A stretch of 64,000 bases of DNA from Leptolyngbyaceae cyanobacterium (GCA_036703985.1 DATNQN010000029.1:248001-312000); one strand, 5' to 3'; counted from the first letter of the stretch, positions 47,378-56,515 are shown. Translations and numbers: made by a program. Notes: generated by a model not told the origin, from the sequence alone.

Positions 47378-47551
47378 TTATTCTTGCTTTTCAAAATCCT
47401 CGCTTTGATTGTCAAACTGATCTTGATTCTTCTTACCACCTCTCCAAGACTGATTCTTGGAGAAACGCCCTGTATTTTGTTTGCGAAACTTTCGAGCATA
47501 GGCTTTGTTGCGCTGCGCTTTTTCTTTTTTTAGGTTGCGGCGCTTAGACAT
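47378..47551 (-). CDS. Small highly basic protein, 57 residues
   Basis: A short gene convergent with argH. ATG at 47551 follows a GAGGT ribosome-binding site (reverse strand). The protein begins MSKRRNLKKEKAQRNKAYAR and continues KFRKQNTGRFSKNQSWRGGKK, ending with an acidic tail (DNQSEDFEKQE). The basic N-terminal half suggests RNA or ribosome contact (inference). It resembles small conserved cyanobacterial proteins I have seen annotated as hypothetical; I cannot name a family. Confidence 0.65.
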   Translation of the reverse strand: MSKRRNLKKEKAQRNKAYARKFRKQNTGRFSKNQSWRGGKKNQDQFDNQSEDFEKQE

Positions 47552-48223
47552 TTTGACCTCAATTGAATAAACAACAAAAACAGATGGACTGGGCTAGACA
47601 GGTTTTTTACCCATATTGCCCTGTCCGAATATGGGTAGTATGGTGTTTTGGTAATAAATCGCTGCTCAAACTTACTGCGGCGATACTTGTATCCAAAAAC
47701 ATCCATCTCGATCGCTGATTTCAGACTTCCGTTCATTGAGAAATGTTTAAGAAACAAAGGCTTCTCAACACTCCTCAAAACCTGCCATGAAAAAGCCGAT
47801 CCACAGGTATGGTTCCACTGCCAAAGTTATTTTACCTTGGAATATCTGCCATTCGATAGATGAAAACCTACCTATTGGAAAGGAATAGGGCGACAACTCG
47901 TTCGCCTAAAGTGACCGAACTTCATCTGTTCTGACGATCATAACAGCCAGCCAGCCAAAAGTGGAAAACCTGGCCTCGAATGGTAAGGAAGTTGGATTTG
48001 TGTTTATTTAGAACTAAAATAGCCTACGATCGTCTAACAGGCTGGTTAGGTTACCAACTTTTGTTGTCCTGTTTCTTTCTCATTTTCCTAGAAATTAAGA
48101 AATAAACGGGTATCCTGAAGTATGAGCGCCCGAAAATAATATTAAAATTGGAAGCATTTTTTTTATGCTTTAAAATAACCTCCCAGAAACCAAAATTTCT
48201 TTTTAGTTTTACTGTTACCGATC
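47552..48223. other. Intergenic region, no gene supported
   Basis: About 670 bases. ACCCATATT / AATATGGGT (47609-47636) is a 9-bp inverted repeat without a downstream T-run. Overlapping short frames on both strands around 47530-47863 lack start signals and family likeness. Confidence 0.5.
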
Positions 48224-48685
48224 GTGCCTATGTTTCGATTATGGCAATTTATACAAACTGTACTAGGTATTTTATTTCGCCATCCCATTACTGGTACAAC
48301 GATCATCCCGATTTTACCTGATGGCCGAATTGTATTTATTCGGCGGCGCGATACAGGACAGTGGGGTTTACCGGGCGGAATCGTTAATTGGGGTGAAGAT
48401 ATTCCCACCACAGTAGAACGGGAGTTAGAGGAGGAAACGGGACTACAACTAGTAAAAATCCGTCGCTTGGTAGGTGTATATTCTGCACCGGACAGAGACC
48501 CTAGAGTTCATTCTATTTCAGTAGTAGTAGAAGCAGAAGCGCAGGGAAAAATGCAGGCTCAAGATACCTTAGAAGTGAGTGAAGTGGAAGCTTTTTCTAT
48601 CTCATCGATACCGAAAGGCCAACTAAGTCACGATCACGATCGACAATTACAAGATTATCTTGACGGCCTTACCACCCTAGCTTAA
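48224..48685 (+). CDS. NUDIX hydrolase
   Basis: A 153-residue NUDIX protein with a complete Nudix box: GGIVNWGEDIPTTVERELEEETGL (about residues 56-79), all catalytic Glu residues present. A hydrophobic N-terminal stretch (MFRLWQFIQTVLGILFRHP) precedes the fold. The substrate, a nucleoside diphosphate linked to some group, cannot be told from sequence. The start is GTG at 48224 or ATG at 48230. It lies 52 bp upstream of the alpha/beta-hydrolase homologue. Confidence 0.9.
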   Translation: MPMFRLWQFIQTVLGILFRHPITGTTIIPILPDGRIVFIRRRDTGQWGLPGGIVNWGEDIPTTVERELEEETGLQLVKIRRLVGVYSAPDRDPRVHSISVVVEAEAQGKMQAQDTLEVSEVEAFSISSIPKGQLSHDHDRQLQDYLDGLTTLA

Positions 48686-48737
48686 GCTAAGCTTTGCTTG
48701 CCACAAATCAGCATAAACTAACCGCACCCACAAGGGA

Positions 48738-49577
48738 ATGCAGTTTCCCGATATTTTTATGAACCTACCCGTCCGCAATTCCCGGATCAAGCTGTCTCAA
48801 GGGAAACTATTCTGGCGCGAAGTTGGTAAAGGGCCAACTTTAGTGTTTTTACATGGTGCTTGGCATGATGGCAACCAATGGCTTCCCGTAATAGACAGTT
48901 TGAGTGGGAAATATCATTGTTTAGCGCCGGATTTACTGGGATTTGGCGAATCCGATCGTCCTGATGTTCATTACTCTATCCATTTAGAGGTGGAGTGTCT
49001 GGCGGAATATTTAGAGACGCTGAACTTAAAAAAAATTTATTTGGTAGGTGATGGCGTAGGCGGTTGGATTGCTGCTAGTTATGCACTTAGATATCCGGAA
49101 AAAGTAGGTGGATTGGTACTGCTAGCGCCAGAGGGAGTTCAAGTGGATGGTGCCAGACGAAACTTGTGGTGGTTGCGATGGTTACTCGATCGCCCAAAGG
49201 TAGTAGATTGGTTATGGCACTGGCTTCCTATTCTCAAAAAACGAAAATTTCCCGGTTGGCTGAGCAAAATAAAGGATTTACTGCCGAGATTGGAGCAAAT
49301 ATTGGAATCACCTGCCGCTTGCCAATTGCTGTTCCAACGCCGTAAGTCAGAAATTGAAGCTGAGTTATTGGAAGAAAAATTACCTTGGTTGAAAAAGCCT
49401 GTTTTGATTTTACAAGGAGAGCAAGATAGTTCTACTGCCGTAGCTTTGAATAAAGCTTACGCTCAAATGCTTCCCAATGCTCAAGTAAAAATATTACCCA
49501 ATGGCGAAAGTGCCTTAAGTCAACAGTTGCCAGAGGAAGTAGCTAACTATATTCATGAATTTGTGCTTCGTCATTAA
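48738..49577 (+). CDS. Alpha/beta-hydrolase homologue lacking the catalytic Ser and His
   Basis: A 279-residue alpha/beta-hydrolase fold: oxyanion loop FLHGAWHDGNQW, DLLGFGESDRPD, and the nucleophile-elbow region LVGDGVGGWIA. The elbow is G-D-G-V-G: Gly106 occupies the place of the nucleophile (Ser in GHSMGG). The acid site LQGEQD is present, but where G-H-x-x-x-x-E-x-P is expected the protein reads NGESALSQQLPEE, without His. It therefore probably lacks hydrolase activity, or uses other residues. The rest of the fold looks intact. Confidence 0.8.
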   Translation: MQFPDIFMNLPVRNSRIKLSQGKLFWREVGKGPTLVFLHGAWHDGNQWLPVIDSLSGKYHCLAPDLLGFGESDRPDVHYSIHLEVECLAEYLETLNLKKIYLVGDGVGGWIAASYALRYPEKVGGLVLLAPEGVQVDGARRNLWWLRWLLDRPKVVDWLWHWLPILKKRKFPGWLSKIKDLLPRLEQILESPAACQLLFQRRKSEIEAELLEEKLPWLKKPVLILQGEQDSSTAVALNKAYAQMLPNAQVKILPNGESALSQQLPEEVANYIHEFVLRH

Positions 49578-49692
49578 GAAAAGGAAGGGGCTAGGGGAGA
49601 GGGAAAAGAAGAGTAAGGGTAAATAAACAGCAATATGTAAAAAAAGTAAACTTAGTTAAAATCCCTTTCGCTTTTGCTTTCTAGCTTTTTAT

Positions 49693-50514
49693 TTAGTTAT
49701 CTACGATTAGCGATCGCATTCCCCAAAAGATTAAATGGGGATCGGTGATTAGCTTACTAGCTACTTTTGGGTATAAATTTTGCAGATAAGTCAGTATGCG
49801 GGTGCGATCGCCTCCGGTCAAAATCACCGGACTGTTGGGGAATTCCCGCCACCAAGCATCAATAAAATTACATAGGCCAGCTAATACCGTGTAAACAATA
49901 CCACTTTGAATTGCAGAAGCGGTATTCAAAGCCCACCGCGAAGGCAAGGTGCTGGGTAATCTAATTTCCGGTAAAGCAGAAGTGCCTTGTGCCAAAGATT
50001 GTAGCTGCAATTTCAATCCTGGTAAGATGGCACCCCCTACCAGCTGTCCGTTCTTATCCGCACCCGTAAAAGTTAAAGCCGTACCAGCATCGATGACCAA
50101 TACGGGAAAACCCCACACTTCACCTGCACCGAAAACAGCCAAAGCTCGATCGATTCCCATTGTGGGATACAAACCCGTGAGTGGCACTTGTTCTAAAGCG
50201 ATTTCCCGCAGGTTTGGATAAGTTTGCCAAAGAATAGTTTCCTTGGGAACTACCGATGCTAAAACCAAAGGAATCGGAACTTCAGAATGAGGAATAGGGA
50301 ATTGAGGATGGGAAAATGGGAAAAAGGGAAAATGAACTTTCCCTTTTTCGAGTGTTCTTCTAGTTCTCTGTTTCGTTCTTCTCGATTCGGCTAGATGCTC
50401 GGATTCCCAAGCCTCTTGCAAGCTAGCACCGGAAAACAAAGCCCAGTGCAGTCGCGAGTTACCAATCATTAAGGCTAGCCAAGAATTGGCGTCTTTTACT
50501 TCCTGGGGTTTCAC
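49693..50514 (-). CDS. coaX: Type III pantothenate kinase
   Basis: CoaX phosphorylates pantothenate, the first step of CoA synthesis. Signatures: MIGNSRLHWALF (phosphate loop), TMGIDRALAVFGA, VIDAGTALTFTGADKNGQLVGGAI and LTGGDR. Residues about 45-82 (50269-50382) are a low-complexity stretch, RTKQRTRRTLEKGKVHF then phenylalanine/proline-rich, where homologues have ordinary sequence. The matching DNA is made of AGGGAAA-like units seen in intergenic repeats, so a repeat appears to have entered the reading frame without breaking it. Confidence 0.9.
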   Translation of the reverse strand: MKPQEVKDANSWLALMIGNSRLHWALFSGASLQEAWESEHLAESRRTKQRTRRTLEKGKVHFPFFPFSHPQFPIPHSEVPIPLVLASVVPKETILWQTYPNLREIALEQVPLTGLYPTMGIDRALAVFGAGEVWGFPVLVIDAGTALTFTGADKNGQLVGGAILPGLKLQLQSLAQGTSALPEIRLPSTLPSRWALNTASAIQSGIVYTVLAGLCNFIDAWWREFPNSPVILTGGDRTRILTYLQNLYPKVASKLITDPHLIFWGMRSLIVDN

Positions 50515-50625
50515 AGTTTTAGTATTTTTAACTGAGCGATAATTTTTTTAATAATTCTTCACAAGTCATTCATGTCACAATAAGGTCAGACCAAAACCTA
50601 TGGGTTATCAACAAGGAGGCTAAAC

Positions 50626-52344
50626 ATGGTAGCGCTCACCGAAAGAACCCAAAAGCGCCTGACTGTGCAGGTAAGGGAAATTGCCGCCGAAACAACGGCT
50701 ATACGTTCCCTCGACTGGGATCGCGATCGCTTTGACATTGAATTTGGACTGCAAAACGGCACCACCTATAATTCCTTTTTAATTCAAGGTGAGCAGATAG
50801 CTTTAGTAGACACTTCCCATGAGAAGTTTCGCCAACTCTATATAGATACCCTTAAGGGTTTGATTAACCCAGCACAAATAGATTACCTAATTATCAGCCA
50901 CACCGAACCAGACCACAGCGGATTGGTGAAAGATATTCTCGAACTAGCACCCGAAGTGACGGTAGTGGGATCGAAGGTGGCGATCCAATTTTTGGAAAAT
51001 TTGGTACACAAACCATTTAAGCACCGAATTGTCAAAAACGGTGACAAGCTGGATTTAGGTAAGGGGCATCAGTTAGAATTCGTCATCGCTCCCAACTTAC
51101 ACTGGCCGGATACTAGTTTTTCATTTGACCATAAAACCAATATCCTGTTCACTTGCGATGCTTTTGGAATGCACTATTGTTCTGACAGCATCTATGATGA
51201 AGATTTGTCGAAACTGGAAGACGATTTTAAATATTACTACGATTGCTTGATGGGGCCAAATGCCCGTTCTGTTTTATCTGCGCTCAAGCGGATGGGAGAA
51301 TTGCCAGAGATTACTACGATCGGTACTGGTCATGGCCCTTTGCTACACCATCACGTCGAAGAATTAACCGGTCGCTATCGGCGCTGGAGTCAAGAGCAAA
51401 CTAAGGCTGAGACAACGGTTGCCGTATTTTATACCTCAGATTATGGATATAGCGATCGCCTTTCGCAAGCTATTGCTCACGGGATCGCCAAAACTGGTGT
51501 AGCAGTGGAAACGATCGACCTCAGAACAGCCGATCCCCAAGAGGTAAGAGAATGGGTAGATACTGCTTCTGGACTGATCGTTGGCGGTATTCCCACCTCC
51601 AATACAAATGCACAAGCAGCTTTGAGTACCATCTTAGCGGCGGCCAGAGCAAAACAAGCGATCGGCTTATTCGAGTCAGGTGGTGGCGATGATGAATCGG
51701 TTTATCCGCTTCGCAATAAATTCAGAGAGTTAGGTTTAACAGAAATATTCCCGGCTATTCTGATCAAACAAACTCCTAACGATGCGACTTACCAGCTATG
51801 CGATGAAGCTGGTACGGACATGGGACAATGGCTGAGTCGGGATAAAGCTGTCAAGCAAATGAAGTCCCTGGACAACGACCTAGATAAAGCATTGGGAAGA
51901 CTCAGCGGCGGGCTATATATTATCACTGCTCAAAAAGGTAACGTTAGCGGTGCGATGTTAGCGTCTTGGGTAGCGCAAGCCAGCTTTAAACCGTTGGGTA
52001 TTAGCATTGCAGTAGCGAAAGACCGCGCGATTGAATCTCTCATGCACGTTGGAGATAAGTTCGTGCTAAACGTACTCGAAGAAGGAAATTATCAAGCACT
52101 GATGAGACATTTCCTCAAACGCTTCCCACCAGGGGCCGATCGTTTTGCCGGAATAAAAACTCAACCAGCTACTAACGGCTGCCCGATTTTAACAGATGCT
52201 TTAGCTTACTTGGAATGCGAAGTGGTCAGCCGCATGGAATTAAGCGATCACTATATAGTGTATGCCAGCGTAGATACGGGACGAGTTTCTAAAGCAGATG
52301 CCTTAGCTGCCGTTCACCATCGCAAAGTGGGCAATCACTACTAA
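50626..52344 (+). CDS. flv4: Flavodiiron protein Flv4
   Basis: A 572-residue class C flavodiiron protein: a metallo-beta-lactamase-like diiron domain (residues 30-260), a flavodoxin-like FMN domain (265-400) and a flavin reductase domain (420-572). Diiron ligands are canonical: HTEPDH, HWPDT, CDAFG and GTGHGP. It is the first gene of a flv4-(PsiE-like)-flv2 operon, the same order as sll0217-sll0218-sll0219 of Synechocystis, in which Flv2/Flv4 act as an electron sink that protects photosystem II at low CO2. A strong AAGGAGG ribosome-binding site precedes it. Confidence 0.92.
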   Translation: MVALTERTQKRLTVQVREIAAETTAIRSLDWDRDRFDIEFGLQNGTTYNSFLIQGEQIALVDTSHEKFRQLYIDTLKGLINPAQIDYLIISHTEPDHSGLVKDILELAPEVTVVGSKVAIQFLENLVHKPFKHRIVKNGDKLDLGKGHQLEFVIAPNLHWPDTSFSFDHKTNILFTCDAFGMHYCSDSIYDEDLSKLEDDFKYYYDCLMGPNARSVLSALKRMGELPEITTIGTGHGPLLHHHVEELTGRYRRWSQEQTKAETTVAVFYTSDYGYSDRLSQAIAHGIAKTGVAVETIDLRTADPQEVREWVDTASGLIVGGIPTSNTNAQAALSTILAAARAKQAIGLFESGGGDDESVYPLRNKFRELGLTEIFPAILIKQTPNDATYQLCDEAGTDMGQWLSRDKAVKQMKSLDNDLDKALGRLSGGLYIITAQKGNVSGAMLASWVAQASFKPLGISIAVAKDRAIESLMHVGDKFVLNVLEEGNYQALMRHFLKRFPPGADRFAGIKTQPATNGCPILTDALAYLECEVVSRMELSDHYIVYASVDTGRVSKADALAAVHHRKVGNHY

Positions 52345-52559
52345 TCGAGAAGGCAGCAAAAATTAACAAATTAGCTGCGAATTATTCTAGTTTACCTTTC
52401 TTTGGAATAGGGGAGGTAAACATTTTTATTTATTCCAATTAAAGCATTAGCTTTGATTATAAAAATAAGTTTTTGTAATAAATAAAACATTGAAAAATAA
52501 GGAGAGCTAAATGTAATCTAGAACTTAACAATCCAAACCAGAAATCAGAGGAATCTTCA

Positions 52560-53177
52560 ATGCAACAGCCCTTACCTTTAACGAACCAGCAACATAATTC
52601 CGAGCGTTTATGGCTGAACAAAAATAGCCTTGTACGCGGTTTGGAAACCATTCAAGATTTATTTGTAATTTGCCTTTGTATTGGCTTATTTACCTTGATG
52701 GCGATCCAATTAAGGGCAATGTTTTTTGAGTTATTACCTCCTTTGGATTTTAAAACTGTTACGTCAGATATATTATTCTTGTTGATTTTGGTAGAATTAT
52801 TCAGACTTCTGATTATTTATTTACAGGAGCAACGAGTTTCCATTGGTGCAGCGGTAGAAGTCTCGATTGTTTCAGTTTTGCGAGAACTTATTGTCAGGGG
52901 AGTATTGGAAACTCCGTGGCAAGAATTGCTATCAGCTTGTGTGTTTTTGCTAGTTTTAGGTACTTTACTAATAATTCGAGTTTGGCTGCCGCCTACCTTT
53001 AATGGTATAGATCCTGAAAAACAGATTGCCATGAGACATCAGAGAATGGCTAAAAAATTAGCATCTGAATTACCAAACAATTTTAGTAATCTCGATTATC
53101 AATCAATGACTACTATTTTGGGAGAAAAAAATAGTAAAGTTAGAAATGAAGAAGAAACTTTAAAAAGTGATAGGTAA
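52560..53177 (+). CDS. PsiE-like membrane protein of the flv4-2 operon (Sll0218-like)
   Basis: A 205-residue protein with four membrane helices (about residues 38-60, 70-92, 105-122 and 130-147). ILLIL(V/I)ELFRLLIIYLQEQR and RELIVRG are features of the PsiE family. It lies between flv4 and flv2 on the same strand, exactly where Synechocystis has sll0218, a PsiE-like protein linked to photosystem II stability. A charged C-terminal tail of about 40 residues follows the helices. Confidence 0.88.
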   Translation: MQQPLPLTNQQHNSERLWLNKNSLVRGLETIQDLFVICLCIGLFTLMAIQLRAMFFELLPPLDFKTVTSDILFLLILVELFRLLIIYLQEQRVSIGAAVEVSIVSVLRELIVRGVLETPWQELLSACVFLLVLGTLLIIRVWLPPTFNGIDPEKQIAMRHQRMAKKLASELPNNFSNLDYQSMTTILGEKNSKVRNEEETLKSDR

Positions 53178-53214
53178 AAAATAAACACAACCGATCGCTA
53201 ATGAGCAATGACTA

Positions 53215-54966
53215 ATGACCAATTACCAATCAACTGCTAAATCTATGGAATTCACTAAACAACGAGATGTACAAGTCCTACCCATTGGTTTAGATACCTT
53301 AGTAATGCGATCGCGCACCTGGGATCGGCTGAAATTTGAAGTAGAATACTCCCTGCAAAAAGGAACTACTGCTAATTCATACGTGATTCAAGGGGACAAA
53401 CTAGCCATTCTCGATCCCCCTGGAGAATCGTTTACTGCCATTTATTTAGAGGCGTTGCAGCAACGTCTCGACCTGAGCAAATTAGATTACGTCATTTTAG
53501 GTCATGTCAATCCCAATCGCGCAGTTACTTTGAAAGCTTTATTAGAGTTAGCACCTCAAATTACTTTTGTTACTTCTAACCCAGGTGCGATCGCGCTTCG
53601 TTCTACCCTCGAAAATGACGACCTAAATATTATCGTAGTCCGTGCCGAAGAAAGTTTAGATTTAGGAAAAGGTCACGAACTAAAATTCATTCCCACGCCT
53701 ACTCCTCGTTGGCCAGATTCGCTTTGCGCTTACGATATTCTTACCCAAATATTTTATACAGATAAACTATTTGGCGCTCACATTTGTGGAGATCAAGTAT
53801 TTGATGAAGGTTGGACAAAACTATTAGAAGATCGTCGTTTCTATTACGATTGCCTTCACGCTTCTCAAGCCAGACAAGTAGAAACAGCGCTTGACAAAAT
53901 AGCCGATTTTAACATCAAATTTTATGCACCCAGTCATGGGCCTTTAGTGCGCTACAGCTTGAGAGAACTTAACCAACTTTACCGGGAATGGAACCAACAA
54001 CAGAAAAATCAGGATATTACAGTTACCTTAATTTATGCTTCTGCTTATGGTAATACTGCTACTTTAGCACAGGCAATTGCTAAAGGCATTACTAAAGCAG
54101 GAGTAGCAGTAGAATCGATTAATTGTGAGTTCTCCGAACCATCCGAAATTCAAGCAGCAATTGAAAAATCATCTGGATTTATTATCGGTTCGCCTACTCT
54201 TGGCGGTCACGCACCTACCCAAATTCAAACTGCATTGGGAATAGTATTATCAACAGCACCAAAAACGCAATTAGCTGGCGTTTTCGGTTCTTTTGGTTGG
54301 AGTGGAGAAGCAATTGATTTAATTGAAGGGAAATTACGAGATGCTGGTTATCGGTTGGGTTTTGAACCAATTCGAGTCAAATTTAAACCCACAGATGCCA
54401 TTCTCCAACAATGCGAAGAAGCGGGGACTGATTTTGCTCAAGCACTTAAAAAAGCTAAAAAAGCGGCTACTCCTCGCCAAAGGGTAAGTGATTCTCAGAT
54501 CGATCGCACGGAACAAGCAGTCGGTCGCGTAGTTGGTTCTCTTTGCGTTTTAACAGCTAAACGAGGAGATACTGCTAGTGCTATGTTAGCATCTTGGGTT
54601 TCTCAAGCTACTTTTAACCCGCCAGGTTTAACGGTTGCGGTGGCAAAAGATCGAGCAGTCGAGTCTTTAACTCATACGGGAGATAAATTTGTTTTAAATA
54701 TTCTGCAAGAAGGGAAACAACTGCGAAAGCATTTTATGAAATCTTTTGCACCTGGAGAAGACCGTTTCGCAAATGTAAACGTTCAAGAAGCTAATAACGG
54801 TTGTGCAATTCTTACCGATGCACTTGCTTATTTGGAATGCACGGTGGAAAACCGGATGGAATGCGGCGATCACTGGCTGGTTTACGCTTCGGTTGAAAAT
54901 GGCAAAGTCCTTAATCAAGAAGGTGTTACTGCGGTTCATCATCGGAAGTCCGGCAGTTATTATTAG
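53215..54966 (+). CDS. flv2: Flavodiiron protein Flv2
   Basis: A 583-residue paralogue of Flv4 with the same three domains. The diiron site is degenerate: HVNPNR replaces HTEPDH and TPRWPDS replaces the HWPDT histidine, while the Asp in TDKLFG and the His in SHGPLV remain. This agrees with the non-canonical ligand sets reported for Flv1/Flv2-type subunits, which pair with a canonical partner (Flv4). It is the last gene of the operon; a dispersed hairpin repeat follows at 55022. Confidence 0.92.
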   Translation: MTNYQSTAKSMEFTKQRDVQVLPIGLDTLVMRSRTWDRLKFEVEYSLQKGTTANSYVIQGDKLAILDPPGESFTAIYLEALQQRLDLSKLDYVILGHVNPNRAVTLKALLELAPQITFVTSNPGAIALRSTLENDDLNIIVVRAEESLDLGKGHELKFIPTPTPRWPDSLCAYDILTQIFYTDKLFGAHICGDQVFDEGWTKLLEDRRFYYDCLHASQARQVETALDKIADFNIKFYAPSHGPLVRYSLRELNQLYREWNQQQKNQDITVTLIYASAYGNTATLAQAIAKGITKAGVAVESINCEFSEPSEIQAAIEKSSGFIIGSPTLGGHAPTQIQTALGIVLSTAPKTQLAGVFGSFGWSGEAIDLIEGKLRDAGYRLGFEPIRVKFKPTDAILQQCEEAGTDFAQALKKAKKAATPRQRVSDSQIDRTEQAVGRVVGSLCVLTAKRGDTASAMLASWVSQATFNPPGLTVAVAKDRAVESLTHTGDKFVLNILQEGKQLRKHFMKSFAPGEDRFANVNVQEANNGCAILTDALAYLECTVENRMECGDHWLVYASVENGKVLNQEGVTAVHHRKSGSYY

Positions 54967-55021
54967 ATGAAGTTTGTTGCTGATGAGAGCGCTGATTTAA
55001 GAGTTTTAAAGCCTTTTGACT

Positions 55022-55101
55022 CTAGTTCCCAGGCTCAACTGGGAACTAGGATAGGAGGCTCTGGCTTACTTTTCGGGCTAAACTTAGCGCTATTTGTCTA
55101 A
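55022..55101. repeat. Dispersed hairpin repeat, copy B
   Basis: CTAGTTCCCAGG with GGGAACTAG (55022-55049), then a GGAGGCTCTGG segment and AAACTTAGCGCTATT. Same module order as copy A at 8374-8442, with a slightly longer middle. It lies just after the flv4-2 operon and could end its transcription. Confidence 0.7.
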
Positions 55102-55167
55102 TAGACATCTAGCGCAAAATTTTAAAATTACGTTTTAGATTACAACTAATAGTTATGAAAATTTAGT

Positions 55168-55398
55168 TTAATCTTTTTCATTTTCTTCATCTTCCTCCTT
55201 TTTTCTATTTCTTCCTTCCCCATCTCTATCATTATCATTTTCATCATTGTCAGAATTGCTTTTTTGTTTAACCTCTTCTTGGTCATTTTCCTGCTGATTA
55301 GGAGCAATAGATTCGTTGAGGGGATTACAAGCAGTAACAAAAATCAGTAAAATGAATGTTACTAAATGAAAAATGGAGGAAAAATTCTTAGCGCTCAT
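55168..55398 (-). CDS. Probable lipoprotein with charged low-complexity tail
   Basis: From the ATG at 55398: a short signal peptide (FHLVTFILLIFVTAC) with the lipobox VTAC about residue 21, then an 55-residue tail rich in Glu, Asp, Asn and Lys (repeated DEND-, RDGEGRN- and KKEEDE-like runs). A ribosome-binding site (AAAGGTGG) lies upstream. Another longer frame of the same DNA (55146-55340) lacks any signal features. The tail is probably disordered. Function unknown. Confidence 0.6.
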   Translation of the reverse strand: MSAKNFSSIFHLVTFILLIFVTACNPLNESIAPNQQENDQEEVKQKSNSDNDENDNDRDGEGRNRKKEEDEENEKD

Positions 55399-55556
55399 GA
55401 TATGATACACCACCTTTAATTTTTAATTGGATCGATCGCAAATTTTCATCTACAAATATTATAATTTAATTGTTTAATAACGAGCGTGATATTAAGTAGT
55501 TCATAGTTCTGAACTATAAACTACTCATTATTGAAAGATTGAAATTTAAAAGAGTA

Positions 55557-56096
55557 CTAGTGAATGCGCTTTTCTAAGTACTGACCGATCATTAATTGTT
55601 CTCCTAAGCGGGAAATGATAGTTTGTCGGGTGCGATATTTTTGACCGATTAATTTTAATTCTTCCTCAAAAACCGAACCTTTATATTCAGTTCGCAAACA
55701 CAAAGTTTGGGGATTTGGGAAATAATATTCGGCGGTGACTGGTTTGGATGTAGCAAAACCGCGATCGCGATATAATGTAGCTCCCAATGCACCAAATAGG
55801 GTAGAACCGCTAGACTCTTTGCGATCGCTTACAGACTCTTTGCTTTCCCAACTAACTTTAGCACCGCAAATCAAAGATAATTCATCGCTTAATTTATGTA
55901 GCCGTGCAAGATACTGTAGTTCGTTACTTCCCTCTTCTAAAAATTCGATGGTAATGATACTAACTACTTCTTTTGCTTCTACATTTGGCAGGGTATAGTA
56001 GCGTCTTTCGGAATGCCATTTCCCTTCTGATTCGCGAAAAAAATTAGCAATTAGTGATTCTTCAGTTGTTTGAGAGAATTTAGTTAATGATGTCAC
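55557..56096 (-). CDS. CpcS/CpeS-family phycobilin lyase
   Basis: A 179-residue calycin-type chromophore lyase that attaches bilins to phycobiliprotein cysteines. FFRESEGKWHSERRYYTLP at the N-terminus, a central LFGALGATLYRDRGFATSKPV and the C-terminal TRQTIISRLGEQLMIGQYLEKR match this family. I cannot say which bilin or which subunit is the target from this alone. Single gene. Confidence 0.85.
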   Translation of the reverse strand: MTSLTKFSQTTEESLIANFFRESEGKWHSERRYYTLPNVEAKEVVSIITIEFLEEGSNELQYLARLHKLSDELSLICGAKVSWESKESVSDRKESSGSTLFGALGATLYRDRGFATSKPVTAEYYFPNPQTLCLRTEYKGSVFEEELKLIGQKYRTRQTIISRLGEQLMIGQYLEKRIH

Positions 56097-56515
56097 GGAA
56101 AAATCGTCCTTGTGGAAATTGATTTAAACTAAGCGTTGTACGTATTGAAATTGTCAAGAGAGCGTAATTACTTACTTGTATCACTATATCTGAAAGACCA
56201 TGCTAAACTTCAGTGTATTGTGATACCAGTTTTTTAGTAAGTGTAGCTGTAAGACAAGCGAAGAAGAGTCGATCGGGAAAAGTTTTAGGGATTAAACAAA
56301 TTTAATCGCCTTGAAGATTGCTATACATACTAGAGGCATTATAATTTTACCCTTACTACTAAGTTTTACTATTTCGATCGGAAAAATTACTCCCAAAAGA
56401 GGTATCTTTATCAATTAAGTGTACTACTTAAGGCTTAAAAAGATAAATAATTGTATGTATTAGATTAGACGATAAAAATTGCCTTATTAAATAAATTACT
56501 AATTTTAATTAAAAT
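56097..56515. other. Intergenic region, no gene seen
   Basis: About 420 AT-rich bases between the lyase and the GT2 gene, both reverse. Nothing coding or structured stands out; it should include the lyase promoter. Confidence 0.5.

Noticed and set aside
47530-47863. Overlapping small ORFs on both strands
   Set aside because: No ribosome-binding sites and no domain; the reverse one overlaps the better-supported 57-residue gene.
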